Below, in pieces: positions 1 through 8,117 of a DNA stretch of 64,000 bases. The stretch comes from Mucilaginibacter xinganensis (GTDB lineage Bacteria > Bacteroidota > Bacteroidia > Sphingobacteriales > Sphingobacteriaceae). The DNA is taken from assembly GCA_026225055.1 (NCBI GenBank), contig JAMFSA010000226.1, forward strand, positions 31,710 to 95,709. Reading direction: 5' to 3'. The position numbers and the translations under genes were made by a program. Within the stretch, counting starts at the first letter, position 1; each line of letters opens with the position of its first letter. The notes under the pieces are model-generated. The model ran no database searches. It was not told where the DNA came from and worked only from the letters and a program-made list of their open reading frames with translations.

Positions 1-1
1 G

Positions 2-136
2 TACCGTATAACGCTAAGCTGGTGGATAATGGCGCTGGCAAGTGTTATTACCATACTTATAGCCCTGCTAACGGTTAGTTATCAGGCAATAAAAGCTGCC
101 CTGGCCAACCCGATTAAAAGTTTGCGTTCGGAATAA
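2..136 (+). CDS. ABC permease of the array, C-terminal fragment (permease 0, cut by window edge)
   Basis: The reading frame is open from the left edge to a TAA at 134-136 and is missing from the ORF track because its start lies outside the window. It encodes the last transmembrane helix of a two-domain FtsX/MacB permease, beginning YRITLSWWIMALA and ending NPIKSLRSE, the tail shared by every permease that follows. This shows that the array extends further left and has at least thirteen members. The only visible difference from the other tails is NPIK instead of NPVK. The gene is cut by the window, so nothing suggests that it is broken. Confidence 0.9.
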   Translation, partial: YRITLSWWIMALASVITILIALLTVSYQAIKAALANPIKSLRSE

Positions 137-254
137 TGTTCATTGGTTCACTGGTTCATTAGTTCATTGGTCTTAGCACTTTGCTTAGATATTCATTTGA
201 CTACCGCTGCATACTAATGAACCAGTGAACCAGTGAACCAATAAACGCGAAGCA
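137..254. repeat. Array spacer IG0: inverted GTTCATT-word repeat
   Basis: Directly after the stop codon comes a run of 8-base words (GTTCATTG, GTTCACTG, GTTCATTA). About 45 bases later the complementary words AATGAACC/AGTGAACC follow, so the two arms can pair. The middle shares a TCTTAGCAC..GCTTAG and ACCGCTG..ATACTAATGAAC block with spacer IG11 (28643-28773). It lies before the regulatory block of permease 1, so it may end the transcript from permease 0. Confidence 0.8.
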
Positions 255-255
255 A

Positions 256-356
256 TGTGTATCATAACCGAACATATAGTGTTTCACTTGCGGACACATG
301 GTATATATTTATCTGTTTTAACTATTTGATTATTAGTTATTTATATTTTGGTATGT
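256..356 (+). promoter_or_regulatory. Composite promoter A (upstream element, IHF-like site, TTTGGTATG core)
   Basis: Three parts align without gaps with the regions at 13166 and 31286. (1) An upstream element, TGTATCATAACCGAAC at 258-273, continues with TGTT at 280-283 and a second CGNAC at 291-295. (2) 319-331 read on the minus strand is AATCAAATAGTTA, matching the IHF consensus WATCAANNNNTTR. (3) A TTTTGGTATG core lies at 346-355. From the CCG of the upstream element to the GG of the core is 80 bases. The layout resembles an enhancer-dependent sigma-54 promoter with TTGGTATG in the -24 position, but a convincing -12 GC element is missing. Assignment to sigma-54 is inference; the conservation itself is seen directly. 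Confidence 0.65.
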
Positions 357-421
357 AATTGGTCATTATTTATCTTGACCTCCTTTTGTAATTAGTAATT
401 ATTGCACTAACAGCCACTATC

Positions 422-2851
422 ATGATAAAAAACTATATAAAAACAGCTTTTCGCTCCCTTACCAAAAACAAGGGCTTTACCGCTATAAACGTTTTAGGCT
501 TGGCATTGGGCCTTGCCACTTGTTTGTTAATTGTTTTTTATGTTTTTGATGAGGTAAGTTATGACAAGTATAATGTAAACGCCGACAGGATCTTCCGTGT
601 AAACGAAGCTATAAAATTTGGCGGTGCCGATAATAAATATGCTGTAAGCCCTGCGCCTATGGCTGCAGCAATGAAAGCCGATTTCCCTGAGATAGACCAG
701 ATTGCAAGGTTTAGGGATCGTGGTGGTTTCCAGGTTAAAAAAGGGGCGCAGAATATCCAGGAAAACTCCATGATATATGCTGATCCTGAAGTGTTTAAGA
801 TATTTACATTGCCTGCCATAAGTGGCAACCCATATGCCGGGTTAAAAGAGCCACATAGTATTGTAATAACTGAGCGCGCCGCTAAAAAGTACTTTAACAG
901 CACCAATGTGGTAGGGCAAATGATGACCTTTAATGATACCGCCCTTTATAAAATAACTGCTGTAATATATAATGTGCCCAAACAATCGCATTTTAATTAC
1001 GACTTTTTTATCTCCATGTCAACCCTTGCTCAAAGTAAGGATGATTCATGGTTCAGCAGCAATTTTAATACCTATATATTGTTAAGGAAAGGAACTGATT
1101 ATAAAAGCCTTGAAGCAAAATTTGGTCAGTTTTTCAAAACGCATGCTGGCCCGCAATTGCAAAGCATCCTGCATTTAACTTTTGATAAGTTTGAGCAGGG
1201 TGGCAACTTTTTCAGGCTTACGCTTATCCCGCTTACCAAAATTCACCTGCAATCAAACATGGTAGGTGAACTGGGATTGAACAGTGATATACAATACGTA
1301 TATATGTTTTCGGCGATAGCCATATTTATATTGCTGATAGCCTGTGTAAACTTCATGAACCTGTCAACCGCCCGCTCCGCAAACCGCGCACGCGAAGTTG
1401 GAGTAAGAAAAGTGCTGGGTTCTCCACGTAAATACCTGATCTTCCAATTCCTGGCCGAATCAATAATGGTTACGCTGGCTGGAGCAGTAATAGCTGTAAT
1501 TGCTGCGTGGCTCTTATTGCCTTTGTTTAATAATATGGCCGATAAGGAACTAACCATTACCCACCAGATATTAGTGTGGTTAATACCTATCTTGTTACTT
1601 ATTATAGTTTTTATCGGTGTACTGGCAGGGTCATATCCAGCTTTCTTTTTATCAGGCTTTCAGCCGATACAGGTGCTTAAAGGCAAACTGTCAGCAGGCT
1701 TTAAAGGTGGAAATTTACGTAGCTTCCTGGTGGTATTTCAGTTTGCTATTTCCATATTCCTCATTATAGGCACATTGGTTATCTATAACCAGCTGAAGTA
1801 TATCCAGAATAAAGATCTCGGCTTTAACCGCAACCATGTGTTTACGGTTTGGGATGTATATACGCTTGGCAATAAAGCCAGCAGCTTTAAAGAGGAAATA
1901 AAGCAACTACCCGGGGTGCAGAGTGCTACACTAACAGGTGCTTTGCCTACAACTAATTATGCTAATAGTTCAACAGTATTTAAAGGCCCGGTTGCAGATC
2001 AGAAAAATGGCGTGTTGTTAACGGAATGGTATGCTGATGAAGATTATGTGCCAACACTTGGATTGAAAATATTAGCAGGCAGAAATTTTTCGCACCAGAT
2101 GGTAACTGATACAGATGCCGTATTGATCAATGAGGCGGCTGCTAAAATGTTTGGTTATGCCAACCCAATTAATCACGTGATCTATGACCCACAGGATCCC
2201 AAAGCTATGGTGTTAAAGCCGTACCACATTATTGGGGTAATGAAGGATTTTAATTATCAATCGCTAAGAAACAACGTAGGCCCTATGGTACTTTTTAGCG
2301 GGCATGATCTGGGTGGATTAACCGTTCGTTCATCAAATACAGCAAATATCACAGCCTTACTAAGCCAGGTGAAAGCTAAATGGGCGGAGTTTTCCCCTAA
2401 TCAAACGCTGAATTATTCATTTATGGATCAGGATTTTGATAAAATGTATCGCTCGGAGCAACGTGTAGGGGGGATAGCTATCGCGTTTACTTCATTGGCA
2501 ATTATCATCGCCTGTCTCGGGTTATTCGGCCTGGCAGCTTATGCAGCAGAACAGCGTACCAAAGAAATAGGTATCCGCAAGGTACTGGGTGCAAGTATGT
2601 CGACCATAGTGGGGATGTTATCACGTGATTTTATAAAACTGGTGCTCATCTCGATAGTTATAGCCTCGCCATTCGCATGGTATTTCATGAACAGGTGGTT
2701 TTTACAGGGTTTTGCCTACCGCCAGGATATACAATGGTGGGTTTTCGCGCTGGCAGCCGTTGCCGCAATACTTATAGCATTTGTAACTATCAGTTTTCAA
2801 TCAATAAAAGCGGCATTAACAAACCCGGTGAAAAGTTTGAGATCGGAGTAG
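422..2851 (+). CDS. Array permease 1, two-domain FtsX/MacB ABC permease
   Basis: An inner-membrane ABC permease of 809 residues with MacB-like periplasmic core and FtsX domains, each present twice. Helix 1 lies near residues 20-42, followed by a periplasmic domain to about 285, helices 2-5 to about 455, a second periplasmic domain to about 680 and three final helices. Coupling motifs are RAREVGVRKVLGS near 321 and RTKEIGIRKVLGAS near 711; the tail is NPVKSLRSE. It is the first gene of unit A behind the composite promoter. By eye its closest relative in the array is permease 4 (shared GLATCLLIVFYV, QSHFNYDFF and SARSANRA-type blocks). The substrate is unknown. The start is ATG with MIKNYIK, as in all members. 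Confidence 0.93.
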   Translation: MIKNYIKTAFRSLTKNKGFTAINVLGLALGLATCLLIVFYVFDEVSYDKYNVNADRIFRVNEAIKFGGADNKYAVSPAPMAAAMKADFPEIDQIARFRDRGGFQVKKGAQNIQENSMIYADPEVFKIFTLPAISGNPYAGLKEPHSIVITERAAKKYFNSTNVVGQMMTFNDTALYKITAVIYNVPKQSHFNYDFFISMSTLAQSKDDSWFSSNFNTYILLRKGTDYKSLEAKFGQFFKTHAGPQLQSILHLTFDKFEQGGNFFRLTLIPLTKIHLQSNMVGELGLNSDIQYVYMFSAIAIFILLIACVNFMNLSTARSANRAREVGVRKVLGSPRKYLIFQFLAESIMVTLAGAVIAVIAAWLLLPLFNNMADKELTITHQILVWLIPILLLIIVFIGVLAGSYPAFFLSGFQPIQVLKGKLSAGFKGGNLRSFLVVFQFAISIFLIIGTLVIYNQLKYIQNKDLGFNRNHVFTVWDVYTLGNKASSFKEEIKQLPGVQSATLTGALPTTNYANSSTVFKGPVADQKNGVLLTEWYADEDYVPTLGLKILAGRNFSHQMVTDTDAVLINEAAAKMFGYANPINHVIYDPQDPKAMVLKPYHIIGVMKDFNYQSLRNNVGPMVLFSGHDLGGLTVRSSNTANITALLSQVKAKWAEFSPNQTLNYSFMDQDFDKMYRSEQRVGGIAIAFTSLAIIIACLGLFGLAAYAAEQRTKEIGIRKVLGASMSTIVGMLSRDFIKLVLISIVIASPFAWYFMNRWFLQGFAYRQDIQWWVFALAAVAAILIAFVTISFQSIKAALTNPVKSLRSE

Positions 2852-3006
2852 GGTTGTTCAGTAGTTCACTGGTTCATTAGTTCATTAGTAATGCAGCTGG
2901 CAATACTGATGAATAAACTGAGGACAAGACGAATGAACCAATGAACATTAACATAGGACAAGACCAATGAACCAATGAACTAATGAGCCAATGAACTAAT
3001 GAACCA
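2852..3006. repeat. Array spacer IG1: inverted GTTCATT-word repeat
   Basis: The first arm (GTTCACTGGTTCATTAG) lies right after the stop. The second side holds two tandem copies of a unit starting AGGACAAGAC and continuing with AATGAAC words, up to six bases before the next ATG. No promoter block is seen, so permease 2 is probably read through from permease 1. Confidence 0.8.
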
Positions 3007-3012
3007 AAATAA

Positions 3013-5403
3013 ATGATAAAGAACTACATAAAGATCGCGTGGCGGAGCTTAACAAAGCAAAAATTGTATAGCCTTATCAATATATCGGGTTTGGCGGTAG
3101 GTTTGGCTGTTTGCATGATGATAATGTTGTATGTAGCCCATGAAATGAGTTACGACCGCTTTCATAAAAATGCAGATCGTATATTTTTGCCGAATGCGCA
3201 CATGAAAATGGGCGATGTTACAACCAGTATGGATTATACCAGCTATGTAACCGGTCCGCTTATCACCCAAAGTCAGCCAACTGTTGAAGAATATATGCGG
3301 ATGCTGACCTATTTCAGGCCGGTGATTGTAAGTGATCCGGCAATGCCATCCAGAAAATTTTCTGAAGATAAACTGCTATTTGCTGATCCCGGATTCTTTA
3401 ATTTCTTTTCCTTTAAACTGATAAATGGTCAGCCTGATGATGTGCTTAAAAAGCCATTTTCGGTAGTTATATCAAGCGATATGGCTAAAAAGTATTTTGG
3501 CAGTTCGGATGCTATTGGCAAAACCATTACTATAAAAACCGACAGTATTTATACCTACCAAGTTACAGGCGTTGCTGAGAGCGCACCTTCAAACTCTACC
3601 ATCCAGTTTAACTTTGTGGTATCAAACTCAAGTTTGCTGGCCATGAAAAACATACCTAATTACATCGGTATGCCAATGGTAGGCCCGGGTTCCTTTAATA
3701 CTTACCTGCTTTTAAAACATGCGTCGGATACCGCTAAATTAAGGCATGGTATGGATCTGATGATGAAAAATAACAAACAATTTTCTTCAGCGAAATTTTC
3801 ACTAACCGCGTTGCCTGCCACCCACCTCAATAGTTTTGGCGATGGCGCAAACCTCAAATATCTTAAAATATTCCCCATCGTAGCTTTGTTAATATTGCTG
3901 CTGGCATTGGTTAATTACATGAGCCTTTCAACAGCACGGGCAACGCTCAGGGCTAAGGAAGTGGGCGTGCGTAAAGTATCCGGCGCGAGCCGTAAAACCA
4001 TAGCCACACAGTTTTATGTAGAGTCGGCATTGTTTACCTGCCTGTCGTTTGGCCTGGGTTATATTTTATGTTATATGTTTAAGCCCTGGTTTTTAAACGT
4101 ATTACAGCTTAAGATTGATAATTCATTTTTATACAGCCCGATAGTTTTGGCGCTGATGTTTGCCTTGCTACTCATAACTGTATTAATAGCAGGCAGCTAT
4201 CCATCACTGGTGTTATCTGCGTTTAAGCCTGTCATCACCTTAAAAGGTAAAATGAGCAAGCAGGCAGGTGGTATTACGGTTCGCAAAGTGTTTACAACGC
4301 TGCAATTTTCCATATCAGTAGGCCTTATTATTTGCGGTATCGTTATCGACCGTCAGCTTTACTTTTTCAGGCATGCCGATATAGGCATTAACCACGATAA
4401 CGTAGTGGATATACCTATTACCAGGAGCTTCGGTGAAAGCTATCCTGCTTTTATAAAAGATGTACAATCACTGGCAGGTATAAGCAGTGTGGCTACCTCA
4501 CAATATGGCATGTTTAAAGGGTTCGATATGTACTCCATAAGTGGCAAACCTAACACCGATGCTGTTATGCTGCCTTCGTTATCGGTAAGCGAACAGTTTA
4601 TACCAACCATGGGTTTAAAATGGGCTATCCCGCCATCAACGGCTACAAGCCTGCTGGGTAAAAATAAAGTGGTGATAAATCAGCTGGCAATTGAAAAACT
4701 GCATCTTCCCGCAAATCCTGTTGGCAGTTACATTCAATCGGGTACACAAAAAGTTGAGGTTGTAGGTGTGGTGAAAAACTTCAATTTCAGTTCGATGGAA
4801 TATGCGCTGGAGCCATTAGGCCTTTTTATAGCGCCCGATACCAGTAAGTTTTGGGCCAGATGGGGTTGTAATTTATCAGTTCGCATTAAGCCGCATACTA
4901 ATTTACCTACGCTACTTGCTGCAATCCAAAATATCTACAAAAAATACGACCAGGAAACACCATTCAGCTATTCATTTATGGATGATGCCTTTAACGCGCA
5001 ATATAAGGCTGAAGACAGGCTGGCATCCATATTCAGCATATTTACCGGTATTACGGTTATACTGGCTACACTGGGATTGTTTGGCCTGGCTGCATTCACC
5101 ATTGAACAACGTACCAAGGAAATAGGTGTACGCAAAATATTAGGTGCAAGCCTTACAGCTATTACCACCCTGCTGTCAAAAGACTTTTTAAAACTGGTAG
5201 TACTGGCAATAATAATTGCTTCGCCAATAGCATGGTGGGCAATGAACAACTGGCTGCAAAACTTTGCTTACCGCATTACCATACACTGGTGGGTATTTGC
5301 CATAGCAGGTTTCATAGCCATATTTACGGCAATTATTACAGTTAGCTACCACGCTATTAAAGCAGCAGTGGCTAACCCGGTTAAAAGCTTACGTTCGGAA
5401 TAG
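3013..5403 (+). CDS. Array permease 2, two-domain FtsX/MacB ABC permease
   Basis: 796 residues with the eight-helix, two-periplasmic-domain layout of permease 1. The first coupling motif is RAKEVGVRKVSGAS near residue 312, with S in place of the usual L; the second is RTKEIGVRKILGAS near 700. The first periplasmic domain starts after DRFHKNADRIF and shares little with permease 1 beyond the family positions (the AKKYFGSSDAIGKTI block). The second, roughly 450-670, contains a VVGVVKNFNFSSM core typical of MacB-like domains. The start follows a repeat arm, CCAAAATAA-ATG, with no Shine-Dalgarno site. Likely co-transcribed with permeases 1 and 3. Substrate unknown. Confidence 0.92.
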   Translation: MIKNYIKIAWRSLTKQKLYSLINISGLAVGLAVCMMIMLYVAHEMSYDRFHKNADRIFLPNAHMKMGDVTTSMDYTSYVTGPLITQSQPTVEEYMRMLTYFRPVIVSDPAMPSRKFSEDKLLFADPGFFNFFSFKLINGQPDDVLKKPFSVVISSDMAKKYFGSSDAIGKTITIKTDSIYTYQVTGVAESAPSNSTIQFNFVVSNSSLLAMKNIPNYIGMPMVGPGSFNTYLLLKHASDTAKLRHGMDLMMKNNKQFSSAKFSLTALPATHLNSFGDGANLKYLKIFPIVALLILLLALVNYMSLSTARATLRAKEVGVRKVSGASRKTIATQFYVESALFTCLSFGLGYILCYMFKPWFLNVLQLKIDNSFLYSPIVLALMFALLLITVLIAGSYPSLVLSAFKPVITLKGKMSKQAGGITVRKVFTTLQFSISVGLIICGIVIDRQLYFFRHADIGINHDNVVDIPITRSFGESYPAFIKDVQSLAGISSVATSQYGMFKGFDMYSISGKPNTDAVMLPSLSVSEQFIPTMGLKWAIPPSTATSLLGKNKVVINQLAIEKLHLPANPVGSYIQSGTQKVEVVGVVKNFNFSSMEYALEPLGLFIAPDTSKFWARWGCNLSVRIKPHTNLPTLLAAIQNIYKKYDQETPFSYSFMDDAFNAQYKAEDRLASIFSIFTGITVILATLGLFGLAAFTIEQRTKEIGVRKILGASLTAITTLLSKDFLKLVVLAIIIASPIAWWAMNNWLQNFAYRITIHWWVFAIAGFIAIFTAIITVSYHAIKAAVANPVKSLRSE

Positions 5404-5587
5404 GGTTGTTCATTAGTTCACTGGTTCATTAGTTCATTGGTAATGAAGCGGCGAACGTAGGATAAGTCCAATGCACAAGATATATATCACATAGGACAAG
5501 ACCAATGAACTAATGAACCACTGAACAAATGAACGTTTACGCAGGACAAGACCAATGAACTAGTGAACAAATGAACTAATGAACCAA
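5404..5587. repeat. Array spacer IG2: inverted GTTCATT-word repeat, long form
   Basis: A GTTCATTAGTTCACTGG arm follows the stop. Next comes a CGAACGTAGGATAAG segment running into ATATCACATAGGACAA, which is shared nearly word for word with spacer IG6 (15777-15916). Two AGGACAAGACC-type downstream arms follow. The last arm ends close to the next ATG. Confidence 0.8.
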
Positions 5588-5592
5588 AGAAA

Positions 5593-7968
5593 ATGATAAG
5601 AAACTACATAAAAACAGCTTACCGCAGCCTTACCAAAAATAAGGCTTACAGCTTTTTGAATATTTTCGGTTTGGCGATAGGGATTGCCTGTGCCGCGCTC
5701 ATTTTTTTATGGGTGGAGGATGAGGTTAATTACGATGCCGTAAACATTAAAAAAGAAAGGCTGTACATGCTGGAAGAAAACCAGAAGTACGATACCTATG
5801 TGTTTACCGAATCATCAACCCCCGGCCTGATGGGTCCGGCCATGAAGGCCGAACTGCCCGGCGTAGCCAACACCTGCCGCAGTACCGAAGGCGGAACCAC
5901 CTTATTATTCGGCAGTGGCGATAAGGCCGTTTTTGCAACGGGTATATATGCTGAAGCATCACTCTTCAGTATGTTTACACTGCCTTTTGTGCAGGGCAAC
6001 GCGACCTCAGTTTTCTCGCAGGTACATTCAATAGTCATCACTGAAAAAGCAGCTAAAAAGTTTTTTGGAAGCGATAAGGATGTTATAGGCAAAACTATCA
6101 GGGTTGACAATAAACAAGACTACGCCGTAAGCGGTGTTATCAAAGATATTCCGGCAAATTCAAGCATACAGTTTGAGTGGGTAATGCCATTTAAGATCTA
6201 CTTTGATCAAAGTCCGTGGTTAACCAATTGGGGCAATCAATCCGTAACTACTTATGTGGAGTTAAAGCCCGGTGTCGACCCGCAAACAGTAAACAAACAA
6301 CTCTATAGTTACATACAAAAGCGCGTACCAACCGCATTGGGCCATGCCTTTTTATTCAGCATGAATGATTGGCATTTGCGCGATGATTTTAAAGACGGCA
6401 AAATGACCGGCGGCGGGCAGATAGAATATGTGCATCTGTTCATGGTTATCGCATGGATCATCCTGTTTATCGCCTGCATCAACTTCATGAACCTCGCCAC
6501 TGCCCGCAGCGAAAAGCGGGCACGCGAGGTAGGGGTACGTAAAGTATTAGGCGCGGGTAAAAACCTGCTCATCATGCAGTTCATCGGCGAAGCTATTTTT
6601 ATGGCTGTTATAGCTGCACTGGTATCCGTATTCATTGTTATACTTGTTTTACCAGCCTTTAATCTACTGGTGCAAAAGCAGCTTACATTAGGGTTGGGTA
6701 ATCCGCTGCACATTATCTCTTTATTACTTATCACCCTGATATGCGGATTGGTTGCGGGCAGTTATCCATCATTCTACCTGTCGTCGTTTAACCCGGTATC
6801 GGTACTTAAAGGGGTGAAGTTAAAAACAGGTGGCGCGGCATTTATCCGTAAGGGTTTGGTGGTAATGCAGTTCAGCGTTTCCATAGTGCTTATCATCAGT
6901 ACAATAATTGTTTACCAGCAGATTCAGCACGTTAAAAGCAGGCAACTGGGTTTCAATAAAGATAACCTCTTAGAAATTCCTTTGCAGGGCGATATGGGTA
7001 AAAATTTCCAGGTAATAAAACAGGACCTGCTCAATACCAGCTATGTAGCTAACGCCGCGCTTGCTGATCATGCGTTGATCTACGGTGGTAACAATACTTC
7101 CGGACTTACCTGGGATGGCAAACCTGCCGGCTCGAAAGTGCTCATATCGCAACGTTATGTATCGCCCGAGTTTATGGAAACAACAGGCTTAAAGATAGTA
7201 GACGGGAGGGGTTTAACGATTAGTGATACCGCCAGGCCGATCCGCATGATCATCACCCAATCATTGGCAAAGTTAATGGGTAAAGGCAGCGCGATAGGGA
7301 AAAGGATCCACGGGGAGGGTGATACCACATCGGCGGTAGTGGTAGGTGTGGTTAATGATTATGTATATGGCAACATGTATGGTCAGCATCCCGATCCGGT
7401 CATGTTTTTCAGCGCCCCGCCGCAGGATGAAACAGTGATGTATGTGCATGTTAAGCAACAGGCTGATATTGAAAAATCAATAGCCGCAATACAAGGTGTT
7501 TTGAAAAAGGATAACCCTGCATACCCATTCGATTATCGCTTTGTTGACGATCAATTTAACCAGATGTTTTTAACTGAGATGCTGGTAAGTAAGCTATCAA
7601 GGGTATTTGCTACGTTGGCGATCATCATCTCCTGTATGGGCCTGTTTGGTTTAGCCGCTTACACTGCCGAACGCCGTACCAAAGAGATTGGAATCCGCAA
7701 AGTGCTTGGCGCAAGTGTATCAGGAATAGCCGCCCTGCTTTCAAAGGACTTTTTACAACTGGTGATCATATCTTGTGCCGTTTCATTTCCGCTGGCCTAC
7801 TGGGCAATGCAGAACTGGCTGAAAAACTACGAGTATCGTATTGGCATAAACGGGTGGATATTTGTAATTGCAGGTATATCGGCTATAATAATCGCGGTGG
7901 TTACGGTCAGCTTCCAATCAATAAAAGCTGCGGTGGCTAACCCGGTTAAGAGCTTACGCTCGGAATAA
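5593..7968 (+). CDS. Array permease 3, two-domain FtsX/MacB ABC permease
   Basis: 791 residues. Helix 1 is unusual in carrying IACAALIFLWVEDEVNYD, where other members have a longer aliphatic run. Coupling motifs are RAREVGVRKVLGAG near 309 and RTKEIGIRKVLGAS near 695. Blocks shared with the family are the SIVITEKAAKKFFGSD strand and the VVGVVNDYVYGNM core in the second periplasmic domain, where most members have KDFN/KDFH at this place. The region of residues 55-110, after the first helix, is unlike its neighbours. It is the middle gene of unit A. The partner ATPase is presumably the one encoded at 31436, since none lies nearer. Confidence 0.92.
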   Translation: MIRNYIKTAYRSLTKNKAYSFLNIFGLAIGIACAALIFLWVEDEVNYDAVNIKKERLYMLEENQKYDTYVFTESSTPGLMGPAMKAELPGVANTCRSTEGGTTLLFGSGDKAVFATGIYAEASLFSMFTLPFVQGNATSVFSQVHSIVITEKAAKKFFGSDKDVIGKTIRVDNKQDYAVSGVIKDIPANSSIQFEWVMPFKIYFDQSPWLTNWGNQSVTTYVELKPGVDPQTVNKQLYSYIQKRVPTALGHAFLFSMNDWHLRDDFKDGKMTGGGQIEYVHLFMVIAWIILFIACINFMNLATARSEKRAREVGVRKVLGAGKNLLIMQFIGEAIFMAVIAALVSVFIVILVLPAFNLLVQKQLTLGLGNPLHIISLLLITLICGLVAGSYPSFYLSSFNPVSVLKGVKLKTGGAAFIRKGLVVMQFSVSIVLIISTIIVYQQIQHVKSRQLGFNKDNLLEIPLQGDMGKNFQVIKQDLLNTSYVANAALADHALIYGGNNTSGLTWDGKPAGSKVLISQRYVSPEFMETTGLKIVDGRGLTISDTARPIRMIITQSLAKLMGKGSAIGKRIHGEGDTTSAVVVGVVNDYVYGNMYGQHPDPVMFFSAPPQDETVMYVHVKQQADIEKSIAAIQGVLKKDNPAYPFDYRFVDDQFNQMFLTEMLVSKLSRVFATLAIIISCMGLFGLAAYTAERRTKEIGIRKVLGASVSGIAALLSKDFLQLVIISCAVSFPLAYWAMQNWLKNYEYRIGINGWIFVIAGISAIIIAVVTVSFQSIKAAVANPVKSLRSE

Positions 7969-8093
7969 TGTTCATTGGTTCACTGGCTCATTAGAGTTCA
8001 TTAGTAATTAGCAAGCGAACAAAAGAACAGCAACATAAAATAACACACGAAGGACAAGACCAATGAACTAATGAACCAGTGAACAAATGAACG
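7969..8093. repeat. Array spacer IG3: inverted GTTCATT-word repeat
   Basis: The left arm (GTTCATTGGTTCACTGG, then CTCATTAGAGTTCATTAG with a two-base insertion) can pair with the right arm AATGAACTAATGAACCAGTG and its continuation. The left arm plus TAATTAGCAAGCGAAC is shared with IG6. Unlike most spacers, 24 bases separate the right arm from the next start codon. Confidence 0.8.
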
Positions 8094-8117
8094 CTAATAA
8101 GCACAAATGAATTAACC

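Noticed and set aside
137-246. CRISPR-like repeats in the array gaps
   Set aside because: The words are 8 bases long, degenerate and without unique spacers of constant length, and there are no cas genes.
2677-2880. ORF of 67 codons at the end of permease 1
   Set aside because: Shadow frame of the conserved permease tail.
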